A DNA stretch of 64,000 nt from Aeromonas rivipollensis (GCF_010974825.1 NZ_JAAILA010000010.1:157968-221967), one strand, 5' to 3'. Numbered from the stretch's first letter, positions 1-11,550 are shown. The notes: a model not told the origin generated them from the sequence alone. A program made the numbers and translations.

Positions 1-489
1 ACTCAGCAGTTTGAGCTCGAATACGGTGATGGGGCGGGCTTCCCGCTCGATCTCTATGCCTTCACGGGCGTACTCGTAGAGCGGACGACCGTTGTGCTTG
101 AGGGCGGAGTACATGGACGGCACCTGCATGATGGGGCCGCGGAACTGGTCCAGCGCCTCGATCAGGGTACCCACGGCCACGTTCACCGGACGGATGGAGA
201 CCACCTCGCCGTCGGAGTCGCTGGTGTTGGTGCGCTCGCCCAGCTTGGCGGTCACCTCATAGCGCTTGTCCGCCTCCAGCAGATACTGGGAGAACTTGGT
301 GGCCTCACCGAGGCAGATCGGCAACATGCCGGTCGCCAGGGGATCCAGGGCGCCGGTGTGGCCGGCCTTGGCCGCGTTGTAGATCCGTTTGACCCTCTGC
401 AACACATCGTTGGAAGTCAGACCGGTCGGCTTGTCCAGCAGCAGGATACCGTGTACGTCACGGCCCTTGAAACGACGTCTTCGAGACAT
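1..489 (-). CDS. truB: tRNA pseudouridine(55) synthase TruB (3' part outside window)
   Basis: Converts U55 to pseudouridine in the T-loop of tRNAs. The first 163 codons are present, about half of the usual ~310, and the gene runs off the left edge. The N-terminus [14 protein letters not shown] is followed by the family block [12 protein letters not shown], whose Asp (about residue 49) is the catalytic nucleophile. The start lies 1 nt after the rbfA stop codon, so it is translated as part of the nusA-infB-rbfA-truB transcription unit. Confidence 0.95.
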   Translation of the reverse strand, partial: MSRRRRFKGRDVHGILLLDKPTGLTSNDVLQRVKRIYNAAKAGHTGALDPLATGMLPICLGEATKFSQYLLEADKRYEVTAKLGERTNTSDSDGEVVSIRPVNVAVGTLIEALDQFRGPIMQVPSMYSALKHNGRPLYEYAREGIEIEREARPITVFELKLLS

Positions 490-490
490 C

Positions 491-925
491 TCAGGCTTTG
501 TCCTCAGTAGTATCATCCGGTGCGGCTTCGTCTTCTTCACGACCGGCTTCGGTCATGCGACGCTTGTCTTCACGCACAGTGTTGGTCACCAGGTTGGAGA
601 GGCGCATCCCCTCGACCAGGGTCTGGTCGTAGTAGAAACGCAGCTCAGGCACCACCCGCAGACGCATGGCGCTGCCAAGCAGGCTGCGAATGTAACCGGC
701 CGCTTCGGTCAGGCCCTTGAGCCCTTCCGCGATGCGCTCGGCGTCATTCTCCAGCTGCAGGAAGGTGACGTAAATCTTGGCATAGTTGAGGTCCTTGGAG
801 ACTTCCACGTCGGAGACGGTCACCATGCCGATGCGCGGGTCTTTCACCTCGCGCTGCAGGATCAGCGCGATTTCGCGCTGGATCTGCTGCCCGACCCGAC
901 GGGTCCGGCTGAATTCTCTGGCCAT
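491..925 (-). CDS. rbfA: 30S ribosome-binding factor RbfA
   Basis: Small KH-fold protein that binds the immature 30S subunit and helps 16S rRNA 5'-end maturation and cold adaptation. The product is 144 aa. It starts [24 protein letters not shown] and carries the family segment [27 protein letters not shown]. The C-terminal tail is rich in Asp/Glu/Thr. It lies between infB and truB, the order found in E. coli and relatives. Confidence 0.96.
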   Translation of the reverse strand: MAREFSRTRRVGQQIQREIALILQREVKDPRIGMVTVSDVEVSKDLNYAKIYVTFLQLENDAERIAEGLKGLTEAAGYIRSLLGSAMRLRVVPELRFYYDQTLVEGMRLSNLVTNTVREDKRRMTEAGREEDEAAPDDTTEDKA

Positions 926-940
926 ATTCTATCCTGCGAT

Positions 941-962
941 AAAAGGGGGCCGCAGCCCCCTA
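941..962 (-). terminator. hairpin between infB and rbfA
   Basis: A 6-bp GC-only stem (GGGGGC/GCCCCC, loop of 4) is followed on the minus strand by only four T residues. It sits in the infB-rbfA gap. It may act as a partial terminator or RNA-processing site that lowers rbfA and truB expression. The T-run is too short to expect full termination. Confidence 0.5.
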
Positions 963-980
963 TTTTGTCTAACTGTCGGC

Positions 981-3677
981 TTACAGAGTCCGTTGAATTT
1001 CAATGGTCTCGTAAACTTCGATCTGGTCGCCTTCGCGTACGTCGTTGTAGTTCTTGACCGCGATACCACACTCGTAACCGTTGCGGACCTCGTTGACGTC
1101 ATCCTTGAAGCGGCGCAGGGATTCCAGCTCGCCTTCATAGATAACCACGTTGTCACGCAGAACGCGAATACGGTTGGAACGCTTGACCACACCTTCGGTA
1201 ACCATACAGCCGGCAACGGCGCCGAACTTCGGTGACTTGAAGACGCTACGGACTTCAGCCAGACCGATGATCTCCTGACGATACTCAGGAGCCAGCTTGC
1301 CGCTCATGGCCTGCTTCACTTCGTCGATCAAATCATAGATGACGGAGTAGTAACGCAGATCCAGGCTCTCGGACTCGATGACCTTGCGCGCAGAAGCGTC
1401 GGCACGGACGTTGAAGCCCACCAGGATGGCGCTGGAAGCAGCCGCCAGGGTAGCGTCGGTTTCGGTGATGCCACCGACCCCTGAACCCACGATCTTGACC
1501 TTGACTTCGTCGGTAGAGAGCTGAACCAGCGCATCGCAGATAGCTTGCACCGAACCCTGTACGTCGGCCTTGATCACCACGTTCACTTCGGACACTTCGC
1601 CCTCGGTCATGTTGGCGAACATGTTTTCCAGCTTGGCCTTCTGCTGGCGAGCCAGCTTGACGTCGCGGAACTTGCCCTGACGATAGAGTGCCACTTCACG
1701 GGCCTTCTTCTCGTCACGTACAACGGTGGCTTCATCACCAGCAGACGGCACCCCGGACAGACCCAGGATTTCCACCGGCAGGGACGGGCCCGCTTCCTTG
1801 ATCTCGCGACCCAGTTCGTCACGCATGGCACGGATACGACCGTATTCCAGACCACAGAGTACGATGTCGCCCTGGCGCAGGGTACCTTCTTGTACCAGCA
1901 CAGTGGCAACCGGACCACGACCCTTGTCCAGGAAGGATTCGATCACGACGCCGCTGGCCATGCCATCGACAACCGCTTTCAATTCCAGTACTTCGGACTG
2001 GATCAGGATGGCTTCCAGCAGGTCGTCGATGCCTTCGCCAGACTTGGCGGAGACGTGAACGAACTGGCTGTCGCCACCCCAGTCTTCGGACATGACGTTG
2101 TAACGGGCCAGCTCGGTCTTGACGCGATCCGGATCCGCTTCGGGCTTGTCGATCTTGTTGACCGCAACCACGATGGGCACTTCTGCCGCCTTGGCGTGCT
2201 GGATGGCTTCGATGGTCTGCGGCATGACGCCGTCATCGGCAGCAACAACCAGAACGACGATATCGGTCGACTTGGCACCACGAGCACGCATGGAGGTAAA
2301 GGCAGCGTGACCCGGAGTATCCAGGAAGGTGATCATGCCACTGTCGGTCTCGACGTGGTAGGCACCGATGTGCTGGGTAATACCACCGGCTTCGCCAGCG
2401 GCAACCTTGGCTTTACGGATGTAATCCAGCAGCGAGGTCTTGCCGTGGTCGACGTGACCCATGATGGTCACGACTGGCGCGCGCGGCTTGGCTTCGGAGG
2501 TCTCGTCACGATCGGACAGTACCGCCTCTTCCAGCTCGTTCTCGCGACGCAGCAATACCTTGTGACCCATCTCCTCGGCGACCAGCTGAGCGGTCTCCTG
2601 ATCGATCACCTGGTTGATGGTCGCCATGGCGCCCATCTTCATCATCGCCTTGATGACTTCGACACCCTTGACGGCCATCTTGTTGGCCAGCTCGGCCACT
2701 GTGATGGTCTCGCCGATGACGACGTCACGGTTCACCACGGCGGCAGGCTTGTTGAAGCCGTGCTTCATGGCGTTGGGCATGGCGACCTTGCCGCGCTTGC
2801 CTTTGCGAGCACGGGGGTTGCGGGAGTCACGGTCGTCTTCGCGGCGAGTGGCCTTTTTCGGGGCCTTGACTGCTGCAGCAGCAGTGCGACGACTGGTCTC
2901 TTCCTTCCGGTCCAACTCGTCTTCTGCGGCTTGCGCATGCTTGTTGGTGGTCAGATGGTAGTCACTGCTCTCTTTGGCACGAGCAGCTTCTTCTTCAGCC
3001 CAGCGAGGGCCGTTCTGTTCCGCCATGACGCGAGCCTCTTCGGCTTTCTTCGCGGCGAGTTCTTCTGCTTTTTGCAAAGCGGTTTGTTCCTGTTGGCGCT
3101 TCAGTTCTTCTGCTTCGCGCTTGGCCATCTTTTCTGCCTCTTGCTGAGCTGTGCTAGCGGCTACTTTGGCGGGCTGTGGAGCCTGTCGAGCCTTTGATTG
3201 TGCCTCGATCCGCGCCTTTTCCTCAGCTTCACGACGAGCCTGCTCAGCCTCACGGCGAGCCTTCTCTTCAGCATCGAGACGGGCCTTGTTTTCGGCCTCG
3301 TGACGAGCTTTTTCTTCTGCTTCCAAACGCGCTTTTTCCTCGGCTTCCGCCTGACGCTGTTCATCTTCCAGCGCCGAGCGTTTTACATAGGTGCGAGTCT
3401 TGCGCACTTCAACCTGCACTTCCTTGTTCTTGCCGCCAGTCCCTTGAACACTCAGGGTGCTCTTGGTCTTGCGCTGCAAAGTCATGCGGGCTGGTGCGGT
3501 GATCTCGTCACCTCCATGCTGTTTTTTCAAGTGAGCCAGCAGAGTCTGTTTCTCAGACTCGCTGACGAGGTCGTCGGCCTTGCTCTTGCTGATACCGGCA
3601 TCGACAAACTGCTGGAGAAGACGATCAACCGGCGTGTCGATGTCAGTGGCAAGTTGTTTGACTGATACTTCTGCCAT
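981..3677 (-). CDS. infB: translation initiation factor IF-2
   Basis: GTPase that places initiator fMet-tRNA on the 30S subunit. The product is 898 aa, close to the long E. coli form (890). Order: IF2_N domain (about 1-50), a long charged Ala/Glu/Arg-rich helical stretch (about 100-250), a second IF2_N-like segment, then the G domain with GHVDHGKT near residue 405, DTPGH and NKID, and domains II-IV ending [11 protein letters not shown] shorter IF2-beta form from an internal start is possible by analogy with E. coli, but I did not identify its start. The tRNA it loads, initiator tRNA-Met, is encoded upstream in the same cluster. Confidence 0.97.
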   Translation of the reverse strand: MAEVSVKQLATDIDTPVDRLLQQFVDAGISKSKADDLVSESEKQTLLAHLKKQHGGDEITAPARMTLQRKTKSTLSVQGTGGKNKEVQVEVRKTRTYVKRSALEDEQRQAEAEEKARLEAEEKARHEAENKARLDAEEKARREAEQARREAEEKARIEAQSKARQAPQPAKVAASTAQQEAEKMAKREAEELKRQQEQTALQKAEELAAKKAEEARVMAEQNGPRWAEEEAARAKESSDYHLTTNKHAQAAEDELDRKEETSRRTAAAAVKAPKKATRREDDRDSRNPRARKGKRGKVAMPNAMKHGFNKPAAVVNRDVVIGETITVAELANKMAVKGVEVIKAMMKMGAMATINQVIDQETAQLVAEEMGHKVLLRRENELEEAVLSDRDETSEAKPRAPVVTIMGHVDHGKTSLLDYIRKAKVAAGEAGGITQHIGAYHVETDSGMITFLDTPGHAAFTSMRARGAKSTDIVVLVVAADDGVMPQTIEAIQHAKAAEVPIVVAVNKIDKPEADPDRVKTELARYNVMSEDWGGDSQFVHVSAKSGEGIDDLLEAILIQSEVLELKAVVDGMASGVVIESFLDKGRGPVATVLVQEGTLRQGDIVLCGLEYGRIRAMRDELGREIKEAGPSLPVEILGLSGVPSAGDEATVVRDEKKAREVALYRQGKFRDVKLARQQKAKLENMFANMTEGEVSEVNVVIKADVQGSVQAICDALVQLSTDEVKVKIVGSGVGGITETDATLAAASSAILVGFNVRADASARKVIESESLDLRYYSVIYDLIDEVKQAMSGKLAPEYRQEIIGLAEVRSVFKSPKFGAVAGCMVTEGVVKRSNRIRVLRDNVVIYEGELESLRRFKDDVNEVRNGYECGIAVKNYNDVREGDQIEVYETIEIQRTL

Positions 3678-3697
3678 TCATTTTCCTCCGTTTGATC

Positions 3698-5200
3698 TTA
3701 TTCAGACTGCTCTTCTCCGAACCAACAGATATTGCGAGCAGCCATAATCAGCTCACCGGCTTTCTCAGCGGTCAGCTCTTCAATGTCGGCAAGGTCGTCG
3801 ATACCTTGCTCTGCCAAATCTTCCAGGGTGCCGACGCCGCGAGCGGCCAGGGCATACGCCATTTCACGGCCAAGGCCGTTGAGATTGAGCAGTTCTTCGG
3901 AAGGCTCTACGCCGTCGAAGGATTCTTCTTTGGCCAGGGCCTTGGTGGTCAGGACATCCTTGGCACGCTTGCGCAGCTCTTCCACCATGTCTTCGTCCAG
4001 ACCGTCGATGGCCAGCAGCTCATTGACGGGTACGAAGGCGATCTCTTCCAGGGTGGAGAAACCTTCTTCCATCAGCAGACCGGCGAAATCGTCGTCGATG
4101 TCCAGGGCGCTGGTGAACAGGGTCAGGATGCGATCGTTCTCGGCCTGGTGCTTGGCACGCATGTCCTCGACGGTCATGACGTTCAGCTCCCAGCCGGTCA
4201 GCTGGGAGGCCAGACGCACGTTCTGACCGTTGCGGCCGATGGCCTGGGCCAGGTTGGCGGCTTCCACGGCGATGTCCATGGTGTGGTTGTCTTCATCAAC
4301 GATGATGGAGGCCACATCGGCAGGCGCCATGGCATTGATCACGTATTGGGCCGGGTTGTCATCGTACAGGACGATGTCGGCACGCTCACCGCTCAGCTCG
4401 GCGGAGACGGCCTGAACGCGGGCACCGCGCATGCCGATACAGGCACCGATCGGGTCGATACGACGATCGTTGGTCTTGACCGCGATCTTGGCGCGGGAAC
4501 CCGGATCACGGGCGGCGCCCATGATTTCGATCATCTCTTCGCCGATTTCCGGCACTTCGATGCGGAACAGCTCTTTCAGGAAGTCAGGGCTGGAGCGGCT
4601 GACGAACAGCTGGGAACCACGGGCTTCCGGGCGGACGGCATAGAGCAGGCCACGGATGCGGTCACCGGGACGGAAGGTCTCACGGGGCAGCATGTCGTCG
4701 CGGAAGATCACGGCCTCGGCATTGCTGCCCAGATCCAGGATCACGTTGTCGCGGTTGCTCTTCTTGACCACGCCGCTGATGATGGTGCCTTCCTTGTCCT
4801 TGAACTGGTCAACGACTTGGGAACGCTCGGCCTCGCGCACTTTCTGCACGATGACCTGCTTGGCGGTCTGGGTGGTGATGCGGTCGAAGGTCACAGAGTC
4901 AATCTGGTCTTCAACATAGTCGCCGATCTGGATATCCGGCTGCTCGATCTGAGCGGCTTCGAGAGTGATTTCCCCGTACGGGTTCTCCATGGAAGCCTGA
5001 TCGGCCACCACGACCCAACGGCGATAGGTGTCGTAGTCACCGGTCTTGCGATCGATTTCGACCCGAACTTCAATCTCGCCTTCGTATTTTTTCTTGGTCG
5101 CAGTCGCCAGCGCAGTCTCCAGAGCCTGGAAAATCTTCTCGCGGGGGACAGCCTTCTCGTTGGACACAGCGTCAACGACCAGCAAAATCTCTTTATTCAT
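3698..5200 (-). CDS. nusA: transcription termination/antitermination factor NusA
   Basis: RNA polymerase-binding factor that modulates pausing, intrinsic termination and antitermination. At 500 aa it has the gammaproteobacterial long form. Order: N-terminal polymerase-binding domain ([28 protein letters not shown]), S1 domain around residues 135-200, tandem KH domains ([44 protein letters not shown]), then two acidic C-terminal repeats. The gene lies 20 nt upstream of infB and downstream of rimP. NusB, encoded at 32.3 kb, acts in the same antitermination complex. Confidence 0.97.
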   Translation of the reverse strand: MNKEILLVVDAVSNEKAVPREKIFQALETALATATKKKYEGEIEVRVEIDRKTGDYDTYRRWVVVADQASMENPYGEITLEAAQIEQPDIQIGDYVEDQIDSVTFDRITTQTAKQVIVQKVREAERSQVVDQFKDKEGTIISGVVKKSNRDNVILDLGSNAEAVIFRDDMLPRETFRPGDRIRGLLYAVRPEARGSQLFVSRSSPDFLKELFRIEVPEIGEEMIEIMGAARDPGSRAKIAVKTNDRRIDPIGACIGMRGARVQAVSAELSGERADIVLYDDNPAQYVINAMAPADVASIIVDEDNHTMDIAVEAANLAQAIGRNGQNVRLASQLTGWELNVMTVEDMRAKHQAENDRILTLFTSALDIDDDFAGLLMEEGFSTLEEIAFVPVNELLAIDGLDEDMVEELRKRAKDVLTTKALAKEESFDGVEPSEELLNLNGLGREMAYALAARGVGTLEDLAEQGIDDLADIEELTAEKAGELIMAARNICWFGEEQSE

Positions 5201-5214
5201 ATCCGATAGCCTCG

Positions 5215-5673
5215 TTAACCAAAGTTCGGCACTATGTTCGCTTTTTGGATATTGGTGAAAGCCAACACCTCGTCCTTACCATCTACTGTCAGGGTGACCA
5301 TGTCCCCCTGCACAGCTTTGATTACGCCTTTGAACTTGCGGCGGTTGTTTGTTGCCATCCGAAGCGAAACCGCCGCCTCTTGGCCAACGTATTTTTCGAA
5401 CTGGGCAACCTTGAACAGCGGACGATCCAGGCCCGGGGAGGAAACCTCGAGGTAATACTCCTCGGTGATGGGATCTTCAACGTCCATGATGGCGCCAACC
5501 TGGCGGCTCACCTCGGCACAGTCTTCCACCGTCACGCCTTGCTCTGAGTCGATGAAGACGCGCAAGGTCGAGTGCTTACCCGCACGGATAAACTCGACAC
5601 CCCAAAGTTCAAAACCCAAGGCAACGACCGGAGCCTCGAGCAGATCGGTCAAACGTTGTTCCAACGTAGCCAA
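5215..5673 (-). CDS. rimP: ribosome maturation factor RimP
   Basis: Needed for early 30S maturation. I chose the TTG at 5673, giving 152 aa that start (M)[27 protein letters not shown], because it aligns with the E. coli N-terminus STLEQKL and has GGAGG five bases upstream. The in-frame GTG at 5679 directly abuts that GGAGG and is too close. An upstream ATG at 5748 would add about 25 residues unlike the family. The body contains [21 protein letters not shown], the RimP signature. It is the first protein gene of the nusA cluster. Confidence 0.93.
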   Translation of the reverse strand: MATLEQRLTDLLEAPVVALGFELWGVEFIRAGKHSTLRVFIDSEQGVTVEDCAEVSRQVGAIMDVEDPITEEYYLEVSSPGLDRPLFKVAQFEKYVGQEAAVSLRMATNNRRKFKGVIKAVQGDMVTLTVDGKDEVLAFTNIQKANIVPNFG

Positions 5674-5746
5674 AGTCACCCTCCGAAAAACAAAAAAAGG
5701 GCATATAGCCCAGATAGAGATCGATTCAGAGTAAATCGCACATAAC

Positions 5747-5773
5747 AAAAAGCCCCGATGTCAAATCGGGGCT
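5747..5773 (-). terminator. terminator after initiator tRNA gene
   Basis: Perfect stem AGCCCCGAT/ATCGGGGCT with a short loop, followed on the minus strand by TTTTTG. It lies between the tRNA-Met 3' end and rimP, where it ends tRNA transcripts and may be read through into rimP-nusA-infB. Confidence 0.85.
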
Positions 5774-5839
5774 TGGCGCTTTACCCTGATTGTCGCCTCG
5801 CAGCGACCGCCTTCCTGAGCGTAGGAAATGCGTGAAATT

Positions 5840-5916
<77 letters not shown>

Positions 5917-5932
5917 TCCGAAATCGTGCGAG

Positions 5933-5961
5933 ATTATAGCCAGATCATTCTCTTCATACAA
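5933..5961 (-). promoter_or_regulatory. sigma-70 promoter of the initiator tRNA gene
   Basis: On the minus strand TTGTAT and a perfect TATAAT are separated by 17 nt. The -10 ends 16 nt before the mature tRNA 5' end. This is probably also a main promoter for the rimP-nusA-infB-rbfA-truB cluster. Confidence 0.75.
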
Positions 5962-6008
5962 GACTGAGTGGCTATAATACACCCGGTTACCCGGGCTCAC
6001 TGCTTAAT

Positions 6009-6093
6009 TGGTGCCGTGGGCGGGACTCGAACCCGCACACCCTAGAGCACTACCCCCTCAAGATAGCGTGTCTACCAATTCCACCACCACGGC
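6009..6093 (-). tRNA. leuU: tRNA-Leu (GAG)
   Basis: An 85-nt type II tRNA with a long variable arm and encoded CCA. The acceptor stem is GCCGTGG/CCACGGC. The anticodon loop CTTGAGG gives anticodon GAG, reading CUC and CUU. It lies just downstream of secG, as leuU does in E. coli, and probably comes from the secG transcript. Confidence 0.95.
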
Positions 6094-6102
6094 AAAAACT
6101 CT

Positions 6103-6429
6103 TTACTCGGGAACGTCAGTGTCTTTCTTTACTGGCGCTTTGGTCTGCTCAACTTGCTGAGTCTGTTGCAGATTTTCCCATTCGCTACCCTGTTTTACCT
6201 TGTTGCTTGACATGGAGCCGAGCACCAGGCTGATCAAAAAGAACAGAGTGGCCAAAATTGCAGTTGTGCGGGTCAGGAAACTGCCTGAACCACCGGAGCC
6301 GAATACAGTATTCGATGCCCCTGCACCGAAGGAGGCGCCCATATCAGCCCCTTTACCTTGCTGAATCATCACCAGACCGATCAGAGCCAGTGATACCAGC
6401 AGATAAACGACTAAAAGAATCTCGTACAT
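6103..6429 (-). CDS. secG: preprotein translocase subunit SecG
   Basis: Small inner-membrane subunit of the SecYEG channel. The product is 108 aa with two hydrophobic helices (about 4-23 and 55-73) separated by the conserved GKGADMGASFGAGASNTVFGSGGSGSFLTR loop, and a charged C-terminus. It starts directly next to the tpiA stop codon and is followed by the tRNA-Leu gene. Confidence 0.96.
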   Translation of the reverse strand: MYEILLVVYLLVSLALIGLVMIQQGKGADMGASFGAGASNTVFGSGGSGSFLTRTTAILATLFFLISLVLGSMSSNKVKQGSEWENLQQTQQVEQTKAPVKKDTDVPE

Positions 6430-7194
6430 TTAACTTGCACCCTTTGCCGCTTCAACAATTCCTAAAAACGCATCGCTGTCGAGGCTTGCTCCACCTATCA
6501 GTCCGCCATCAATGTCGGGCTGGGCAAACAAATCTCTCGCGTTGGTCGGCGTCACGCTCCCACCATAGATGATTCTGACTTTCTCACCTATTACCGGAGT
6601 ATCCTCCGCCAAGCGACCACGAATAAAGGAATGAACCTCTTGTGCCTGCTCGGGTGTGGCGCATTTACCTGTACCTACAGCCCAAATCGGCTCGTAGGCG
6701 ATGATAGCATTATCGAAAGCCATCGCGCCATTTTTCTCTATGACGATATCCAGCTCTTCGGCGATCACCTCGAAGGTTCTTCTCGCCTGCCTCGCCGCAC
6801 CTGACTCCCCCAGACAAAGGATGGGAATCAAACCTGCCGCTCTGACTGCCGCAAACTTCTCTGCGACGATAAAGCTGGTCTCACCAAAGAGACGCCTGCG
6901 CTCGGAGTGCCCAACCAGTACGTATCGGCACCCTGCCTCGACCAGCATCTCACACGAGACTTCACCCGTATAAGCGCCTTGTCGGTGCTGACTCACATTC
7001 TGAGCCCCCAACCTTATCGCCTTCTGCTCACCGAGCAGTCGTGCGGTAAAGTCGAGATGCACATGGGAAGGACAGAGAACGACATCTACATCATCACCAA
7101 CACCCTTCAGGCATTGACTCGTAAACTGCTCTAACTGCGACCTACTACCGTGTAACTTCCAGTTGGCTGCTACAAACGGCTTGCGATGTCCCAT
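6430..7194 (-). CDS. tpiA: triose-phosphate isomerase
   Basis: Interconverts dihydroxyacetone phosphate and glyceraldehyde 3-phosphate. The ATG at 7194 (254 aa, MGHRKPFVAANWKLHGS) has GGAG six bases upstream and fits the family N-terminus; an upstream in-frame start would add 19 residues of no known homology. Catalytic residues visible: Lys13 in NWKLHG, His96 in GHSERR and Glu168 in AYEPIWAVGTGK, plus phosphate-binding GGSV and GGASL. It abuts secG. Confidence 0.97.
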   Translation of the reverse strand: MGHRKPFVAANWKLHGSRSQLEQFTSQCLKGVGDDVDVVLCPSHVHLDFTARLLGEQKAIRLGAQNVSQHRQGAYTGEVSCEMLVEAGCRYVLVGHSERRRLFGETSFIVAEKFAAVRAAGLIPILCLGESGAARQARRTFEVIAEELDIVIEKNGAMAFDNAIIAYEPIWAVGTGKCATPEQAQEVHSFIRGRLAEDTPVIGEKVRIIYGGSVTPTNARDLFAQPDIDGGLIGGASLDSDAFLGIVEAAKGAS

Positions 7195-7290
7195 CGGCAA
7201 CTCCCTTGCGAAAGCGGGGCTGATAATATCCAGAGGATGATCAGCTGACAAGTGCTATTTTCAAATTTTCGAATCGTTTGAACAAGATAC

Positions 7291-7320
7291 AACCAGGACG
7301 GTTAAAAAATCGCCCTGGTT
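7291..7320. repeat. inverted repeat in the glmM-tpiA gap
   Basis: AACCAGG and CCTGGTT flank an A/T-rich centre, with the inner pair CG/CG offset by single mismatches. It lies just past the glmM stop codon. It could be the glmM terminator, but no T-run follows on either strand. Confidence 0.4.
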
Positions 7321-7325
7321 GCTCA

Positions 7326-8660
7326 TTAAAACGCCGATTCGACCTGTTGGGCGATGCGTTGTGCCATGTCACGCACCTGTTGCTCATGCTCCCCTTCCAC
7401 CATCACCCGGATCAGGGGCTCGGTGCCGGATTTGCGCAGCAGGACACGGCCACGGCCACCCAGTTCCTGTTCCACCTTGGCCACTTCCTGCTGTACGGCT
7501 TCGGCCGCCAGCGGATCCTTGCCCTCGGCAAAACGTACGTTCACCAGTACCTGGGGGAACTTGCTCATACCGGAGCGCAGCTTGGCCAGCGGCATCTCCG
7601 CAGAGCACACCGCCGTCAGCACCTGCAGGGCGGCGACTATGCCATCCCCTGTGGTGGTCTGATCCAGGCAGATGATGTGACCCGAGTTCTCGCCACCTAT
7701 GCGCCAGCCCTTCTCGTTCATCATCTCGAGCACATAGCGGTCACCCACCTTGGCACGGGCAAACGGAATACCGAGCGTCTGCAATGCCAGCTCCAGGCCC
7801 ATGTTGGCCATCAGGGTCCCGACCACGCCGCCCTTGAGGCGACCGTTGCGCAGGGCATCACGGGCGATGATGTAGAGGATCTCGTCCCCGTCGATGATGT
7901 AGCCAGTGCTGTCTACCATCACCAAGCGATCGCCATCACCGTCGAAGGCGACACCGAGATCGGCCTTGCACTCCAGCACCTTGGCGGCCAGCGCCTCAGG
8001 TGCGGTGGAGCCCACCCCATCGTTGATGTTGAGGCCATCCGGGCTGCAACCGATGGCAATCACCTCGGCGCCCAGCTCGCGGAACACTGAGGGTGCTATG
8101 TGATAGGTGGCGCCATGGCCGCAATCCACCACCATCTTCACCCCTTCCAGGCTCAGATGGGTGGGGAAGGTGCTCTTGCAGAACTCGATGTAACGGCCGG
8201 CGGCATCGTCGATGCGCTGCGCCTTGCCAAGTTCGGCGGACTCCACGCACTTGAGCTCGTGATCCAGTTCGGCTTCGATGGCCAGCTCCACCTCATCGGG
8301 CAGCTTGGTGCCGTCGGCGGAGAAGAACTTGATGCCGTTGTCGTAATAGGGGTTGTGGGAGGCGCTGATGACGATGCCAGCCTCGGCACGGAAGGTGCGA
8401 GTCAGGTAGGCCACCGCCGGCGTCGGCATGGGGCCCATCAATATGGCCTTGAGGCCCGCAGCGGAGAGGCCCGCTTCCAGCGCCGATTCCAGCATGTAGC
8501 CGGAGATCCGGGTGTCCTTGCCGATCAGCACCTTCTTGGTGCCCTTCTTGGAGAGCACCTTGCCGGCGGCCCAGCCCAGCTTCATCACGAAATCCGGGGT
8601 GATCGGGTATTCACCCACCTTGCCGCGCACACCGTCTGTGCCGAAGTACTTTCTGGTCAT
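7326..8660 (-). CDS. glmM: phosphoglucosamine mutase
   Basis: Converts glucosamine 6-phosphate to glucosamine 1-phosphate for UDP-GlcNAc, peptidoglycan and LPS synthesis. The product is 444 aa. It has the phosphoserine loop [12 protein letters not shown] (active Ser about residue 101), the metal-binding DGDGDR loop, the sugar-binding GGENSGH motif and the C-terminal phosphate loop [15 protein letters not shown]. It follows folP by 17 nt, the usual ftsH-folP-glmM order. Confidence 0.97.
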   Translation of the reverse strand: MTRKYFGTDGVRGKVGEYPITPDFVMKLGWAAGKVLSKKGTKKVLIGKDTRISGYMLESALEAGLSAAGLKAILMGPMPTPAVAYLTRTFRAEAGIVISASHNPYYDNGIKFFSADGTKLPDEVELAIEAELDHELKCVESAELGKAQRIDDAAGRYIEFCKSTFPTHLSLEGVKMVVDCGHGATYHIAPSVFRELGAEVIAIGCSPDGLNINDGVGSTAPEALAAKVLECKADLGVAFDGDGDRLVMVDSTGYIIDGDEILYIIARDALRNGRLKGGVVGTLMANMGLELALQTLGIPFARAKVGDRYVLEMMNEKGWRIGGENSGHIICLDQTTTGDGIVAALQVLTAVCSAEMPLAKLRSGMSKFPQVLVNVRFAEGKDPLAAEAVQQEVAKVEQELGGRGRVLLRKSGTEPLIRVMVEGEHEQQVRDMAQRIAQQVESAF

Positions 8661-8677
8661 TGTCTGTTCTCGTTATT

Positions 8678-9523
8678 TTATCTGGATACGAAATCTTGTC
8701 CCGTCATGGTCATCCAGCCTACGCGCAGCGCGTCCATGGTGGCTCGCACGTCGTGCACCCGGATGATCCTGGCGCCATGTTGCAACCCGATCAGGGCGCA
8801 GGCCAGGCTGCCGGCCAGCCGCTCATCAACGGGGCGGCCAAGCAGATTGCCTATCATAGACTTTCGCGACATCCCCACCAAGAGCGGCAGACCGTAATCC
8901 AGCAACTTCTGCTGCTCGGCCAGCAACTGATAGTTGTGTGCCACCGTCTTGCCAAAGCCATAACCCGGATCCAGCAGCAGGTGCTGGCGCGGGATCCCGG
9001 CATCCAGGCAAGCGGCTATCCGCTCGTCGAAGAAGGCCCTCACCTCCCCCAGCAAGTCGTCGTAATGGGGTTCGGCCTGCATGGTTCTTGGCTGTCCCTG
9101 CATGTGCATCAGGCACACGGGCACGTCAGCCTCTGCCGCGGCAGCCAGAGCATCGGGCTCGAGCAGGGCCCTCACGTCATTGATGAGGTGGGCGCCTGCC
9201 GCGCAGCCCGCCCTCATCACGGCAGCCTTGGAGGTATCGAGGGAGATCATCACATCCAGCTCCTGCACCATCCGCTCGACCACGGGGATGACCCTGTCCA
9301 GCTCCTCCTGCTCGCTCACGTCGGGGGCGCCAGGGCGGGTCGACTCGCCGCCGATGTCGATGAGGGTGGCCCCCTCCTCCATCATCTGGCGGGCATGGGA
9401 CAGGGCCAGTTCAAGCGGCTTGAAGCGGCCGCCATCGGAGAAGGAGTCCGGCGTCACGTTGAGGATCCCCATGACGTGGGGACGATCCAGGGAGAGGCTG
9501 CGCCCCTTGCTGATTAGTTGCAT
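8678..9523 (-). CDS. folP: dihydropteroate synthase
   Basis: Condenses 6-hydroxymethyl-dihydropterin pyrophosphate with p-aminobenzoate in folate synthesis; it is the sulfonamide target. The product is 281 aa with the signatures GILNVTPDSFSDGG (about residues 19-32) and DIGGESTRPGAP, plus DPGYGFGK and GMSRKSMIG in the second half. It is co-directional with ftsH and glmM, with a terminator between it and ftsH. Confidence 0.97.
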   Translation of the reverse strand: MQLISKGRSLSLDRPHVMGILNVTPDSFSDGGRFKPLELALSHARQMMEEGATLIDIGGESTRPGAPDVSEQEELDRVIPVVERMVQELDVMISLDTSKAAVMRAGCAAGAHLINDVRALLEPDALAAAAEADVPVCLMHMQGQPRTMQAEPHYDDLLGEVRAFFDERIAACLDAGIPRQHLLLDPGYGFGKTVAHNYQLLAEQQKLLDYGLPLLVGMSRKSMIGNLLGRPVDERLAGSLACALIGLQHGARIIRVHDVRATMDALRVGWMTMTGQDFVSR

Positions 9524-9567
9524 CTTTACATCTACCTGTCACAAGAAAATCTGGGTATCGCATAAAG

Positions 9568-9590
9568 AAAAACCCCGGGCAAGCCCGGGG
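9568..9590 (-). terminator. terminator between ftsH and folP
   Basis: Perfect 8-bp stem CCCCGGGC/GCCCGGGG with a 2-nt loop, followed on the minus strand by TTTTTCTTT. It should end most ftsH transcripts, so folP-glmM needs its own promoter or relies on readthrough. Confidence 0.85.
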
Positions 9591-9606
9591 TCTGGATCAT
9601 GAAAGC

Positions 9607-11550
9607 TTATTTGGCCGGCACATCGTTCGCCTTGTCGATGTCATTGCGCGGTGCGCTGTTGTCATCGGCCTGCGCCTTGACCTCGGGCTCGCTGCTCACG
9701 CTGGCGCCGCCTTGCGGGGTGTCACCGTGCTCATCGTGCCAGTTGCTGGGAGCCCGGACCTCACGACGGGCCATCAGATCGTCGATCTGCTTGGCATCTA
9801 TGGTCTCGTACTTCATCAAGGCATCCTTCATGGTGTGCAGCACATCCATGTTGTCCTGCAGGATCTGCTTGGCACGAGCATAGTTGCGATCGATGACCTG
9901 CTTGACCTCGGCATCGATGACCCGCGCTGTGTCGTCGGACATGTGCTTGGCCTTGGCCATGCTGCGACCAAGGAAGACTTCACCGTCTTCTTCGGCATAG
10001 AGCATGGGGCCCAGACGCTCGGACATACCCCACTGGGTCACCATCTTGCGGGCGATGTCGGTGGCACGCTCGATGTCGTTGGAAGCACCGGTCGATACTT
10101 TCTCTGCACCGTAGATCAGCTCTTCCGCCAGACGACCGCCATACAGGCTGGAGATCATGGACTCCAGATGCTGCTTGGAGTGGCTCCAGCGATCCTGCTC
10201 CGGCAGGTACATGGTCACCCCAAGGGCACGGCCACGGGGGATGATGGAGACCTTGTAGACGGGATCATGATCCGGCACTACACGGCCGATGATGGCATGA
10301 CCGGCTTCATGATAAGCGGTCATCTCCTTCTCGGAGTCTCTCATCACCATGGAGCGACGCTCCGCACCCATCATGATCTTGTCCTTGGCCTTCTCGAACT
10401 CCAGCATGGAGACCACACGACGGCTCTCACGGGCGGAGAACAGGGCGGCTTCGTTGACCAGGTTGGCGAGATCGGCGCCGGAGAAGCCCGGGGTACCACG
10501 TGCAATCACAGCGGCATTGACGTCATCCGCCAACGGAACCTTGCGCATGTGTACCTTCAGGATCTGCTCACGACCGCGGACATCCGGCAGACCGACCACG
10601 ACCTGACGGTCGAAACGACCCGGGCGCAGCAGAGCGGGATCCAGCACGTCTGGACGGTTGGTCGCGGCGATGACGATGACGCCTTCATTGCCTTCAAAAC
10701 CATCCATCTCGACCAGCATCTGGTTCAGGGTCTGCTCACGCTCATCGTGGCCACCACCCAGACCGGCGCCACGCTGGCGACCGACCGCATCAATTTCATC
10801 GATGAAGATGATGCAGGGGGAAGACTTCTTGGCCTGCTCGAACATGTCGCGTACCCGGGAGGCACCGACACCCACGAACATCTCGACGAAATCAGAACCG
10901 GAGATGGTGAAGAAAGGCACCTTGGCCTCACCCGCGATGGCCTTGGCCAGCAGGGTCTTACCTGTACCGGGCGGGCCGACCAGCAGCACGCCGGTGGGGA
11001 TCTTGCCGCCCAGTTTCTGGAACTTGGTCGGATCGCGCAGATAGTCGACCAGCTCTTTGACCTCTTCCTTTGCCTCGTCACAACCCGCCACGTCGACGAA
11101 GGTGGTCTTGATCTGATCTTCACTCATCAGGCGAGCCTTGCTCTTGCCGAACGACATGGCACCCTTGCCACCGCCGCCCTGCATCTGACGCATGAAGAAG
11201 ACCCAGACACCGATCAGCAACAGCATCGGGAACCAGGAGATGAAGATGGACGTGATCAGAGACGGCTCTTCCGGCTTCTCACCCATCACCTTCACGTTGT
11301 GGTTGAGCATGTCGTTGAGCAGTTGGGGATCCGGCGCAGGGATGATGGTGGTGAAACGTTCACCGGTGCGCTTGACGCCATTAATGACCTTGCCATCCAT
11401 CCGCACTTCACGGATCTGCTCTTGGGTCACTTCTTTCACGAAGCTGGAATAGTCCAGCTGGCGACTGGTGGTATCGCTGGGGCTGAAGCTATTGAATACC
11501 GACATCAGCACGACGGCGATGACCAGCCACAGGATTAGGTTTTTCGCCAT
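9607..11550 (-). CDS. ftsH: ATP-dependent zinc metalloprotease FtsH
   Basis: Membrane-anchored AAA+ protease that degrades misfolded membrane proteins and regulators such as LpxC and sigma-32. I chose the ATG at 11550 (647 aa, [19 protein letters not shown]), which matches the E. coli N-terminus; a TTG three codons earlier is possible. Two transmembrane helices (about 4-22 and 98-120) flank a periplasmic domain. Then come Walker A GPPGTGKT (192-199), Walker [12 protein letters not shown], the second region of homology, and the zinc site HEAGH near residue 415. rlmE lies 55 nt upstream. Confidence 0.97.
   Translation of the reverse strand: MAKNLILWLVIAVVLMSVFNSFSPSDTTSRQLDYSSFVKEVTQEQIREVRMDGKVINGVKRTGERFTTIIPAPDPQLLNDMLNHNVKVMGEKPEEPSLITSIFISWFPMLLLIGVWVFFMRQMQGGGGKGAMSFGKSKARLMSEDQIKTTFVDVAGCDEAKEEVKELVDYLRDPTKFQKLGGKIPTGVLLVGPPGTGKTLLAKAIAGEAKVPFFTISGSDFVEMFVGVGASRVRDMFEQAKKSSPCIIFIDEIDAVGRQRGAGLGGGHDEREQTLNQMLVEMDGFEGNEGVIVIAATNRPDVLDPALLRPGRFDRQVVVGLPDVRGREQILKVHMRKVPLADDVNAAVIARGTPGFSGADLANLVNEAALFSARESRRVVSMLEFEKAKDKIMMGAERRSMVMRDSEKEMTAYHEAGHAIIGRVVPDHDPVYKVSIIPRGRALGVTMYLPEQDRWSHSKQHLESMISSLYGGRLAEELIYGAEKVSTGASNDIERATDIARKMVTQWGMSERLGPMLYAEEDGEVFLGRSMAKAKHMSDDTARVIDAEVKQVIDRNYARAKQILQDNMDVLHTMKDALMKYETIDAKQIDDLMARREVRAPSNWHDEHGDTPQGGASVSSEPEVKAQADDNSAPRNDIDKANDVPAK

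Noticed and set aside
3692..5209. 505-codon open frame antisense to nusA, and similar ones opposite infB, ftsH and glyA
   Set aside because: Shadows of strongly coding opposite strands with low-complexity His/Gly/Asp-rich translations and no motifs.
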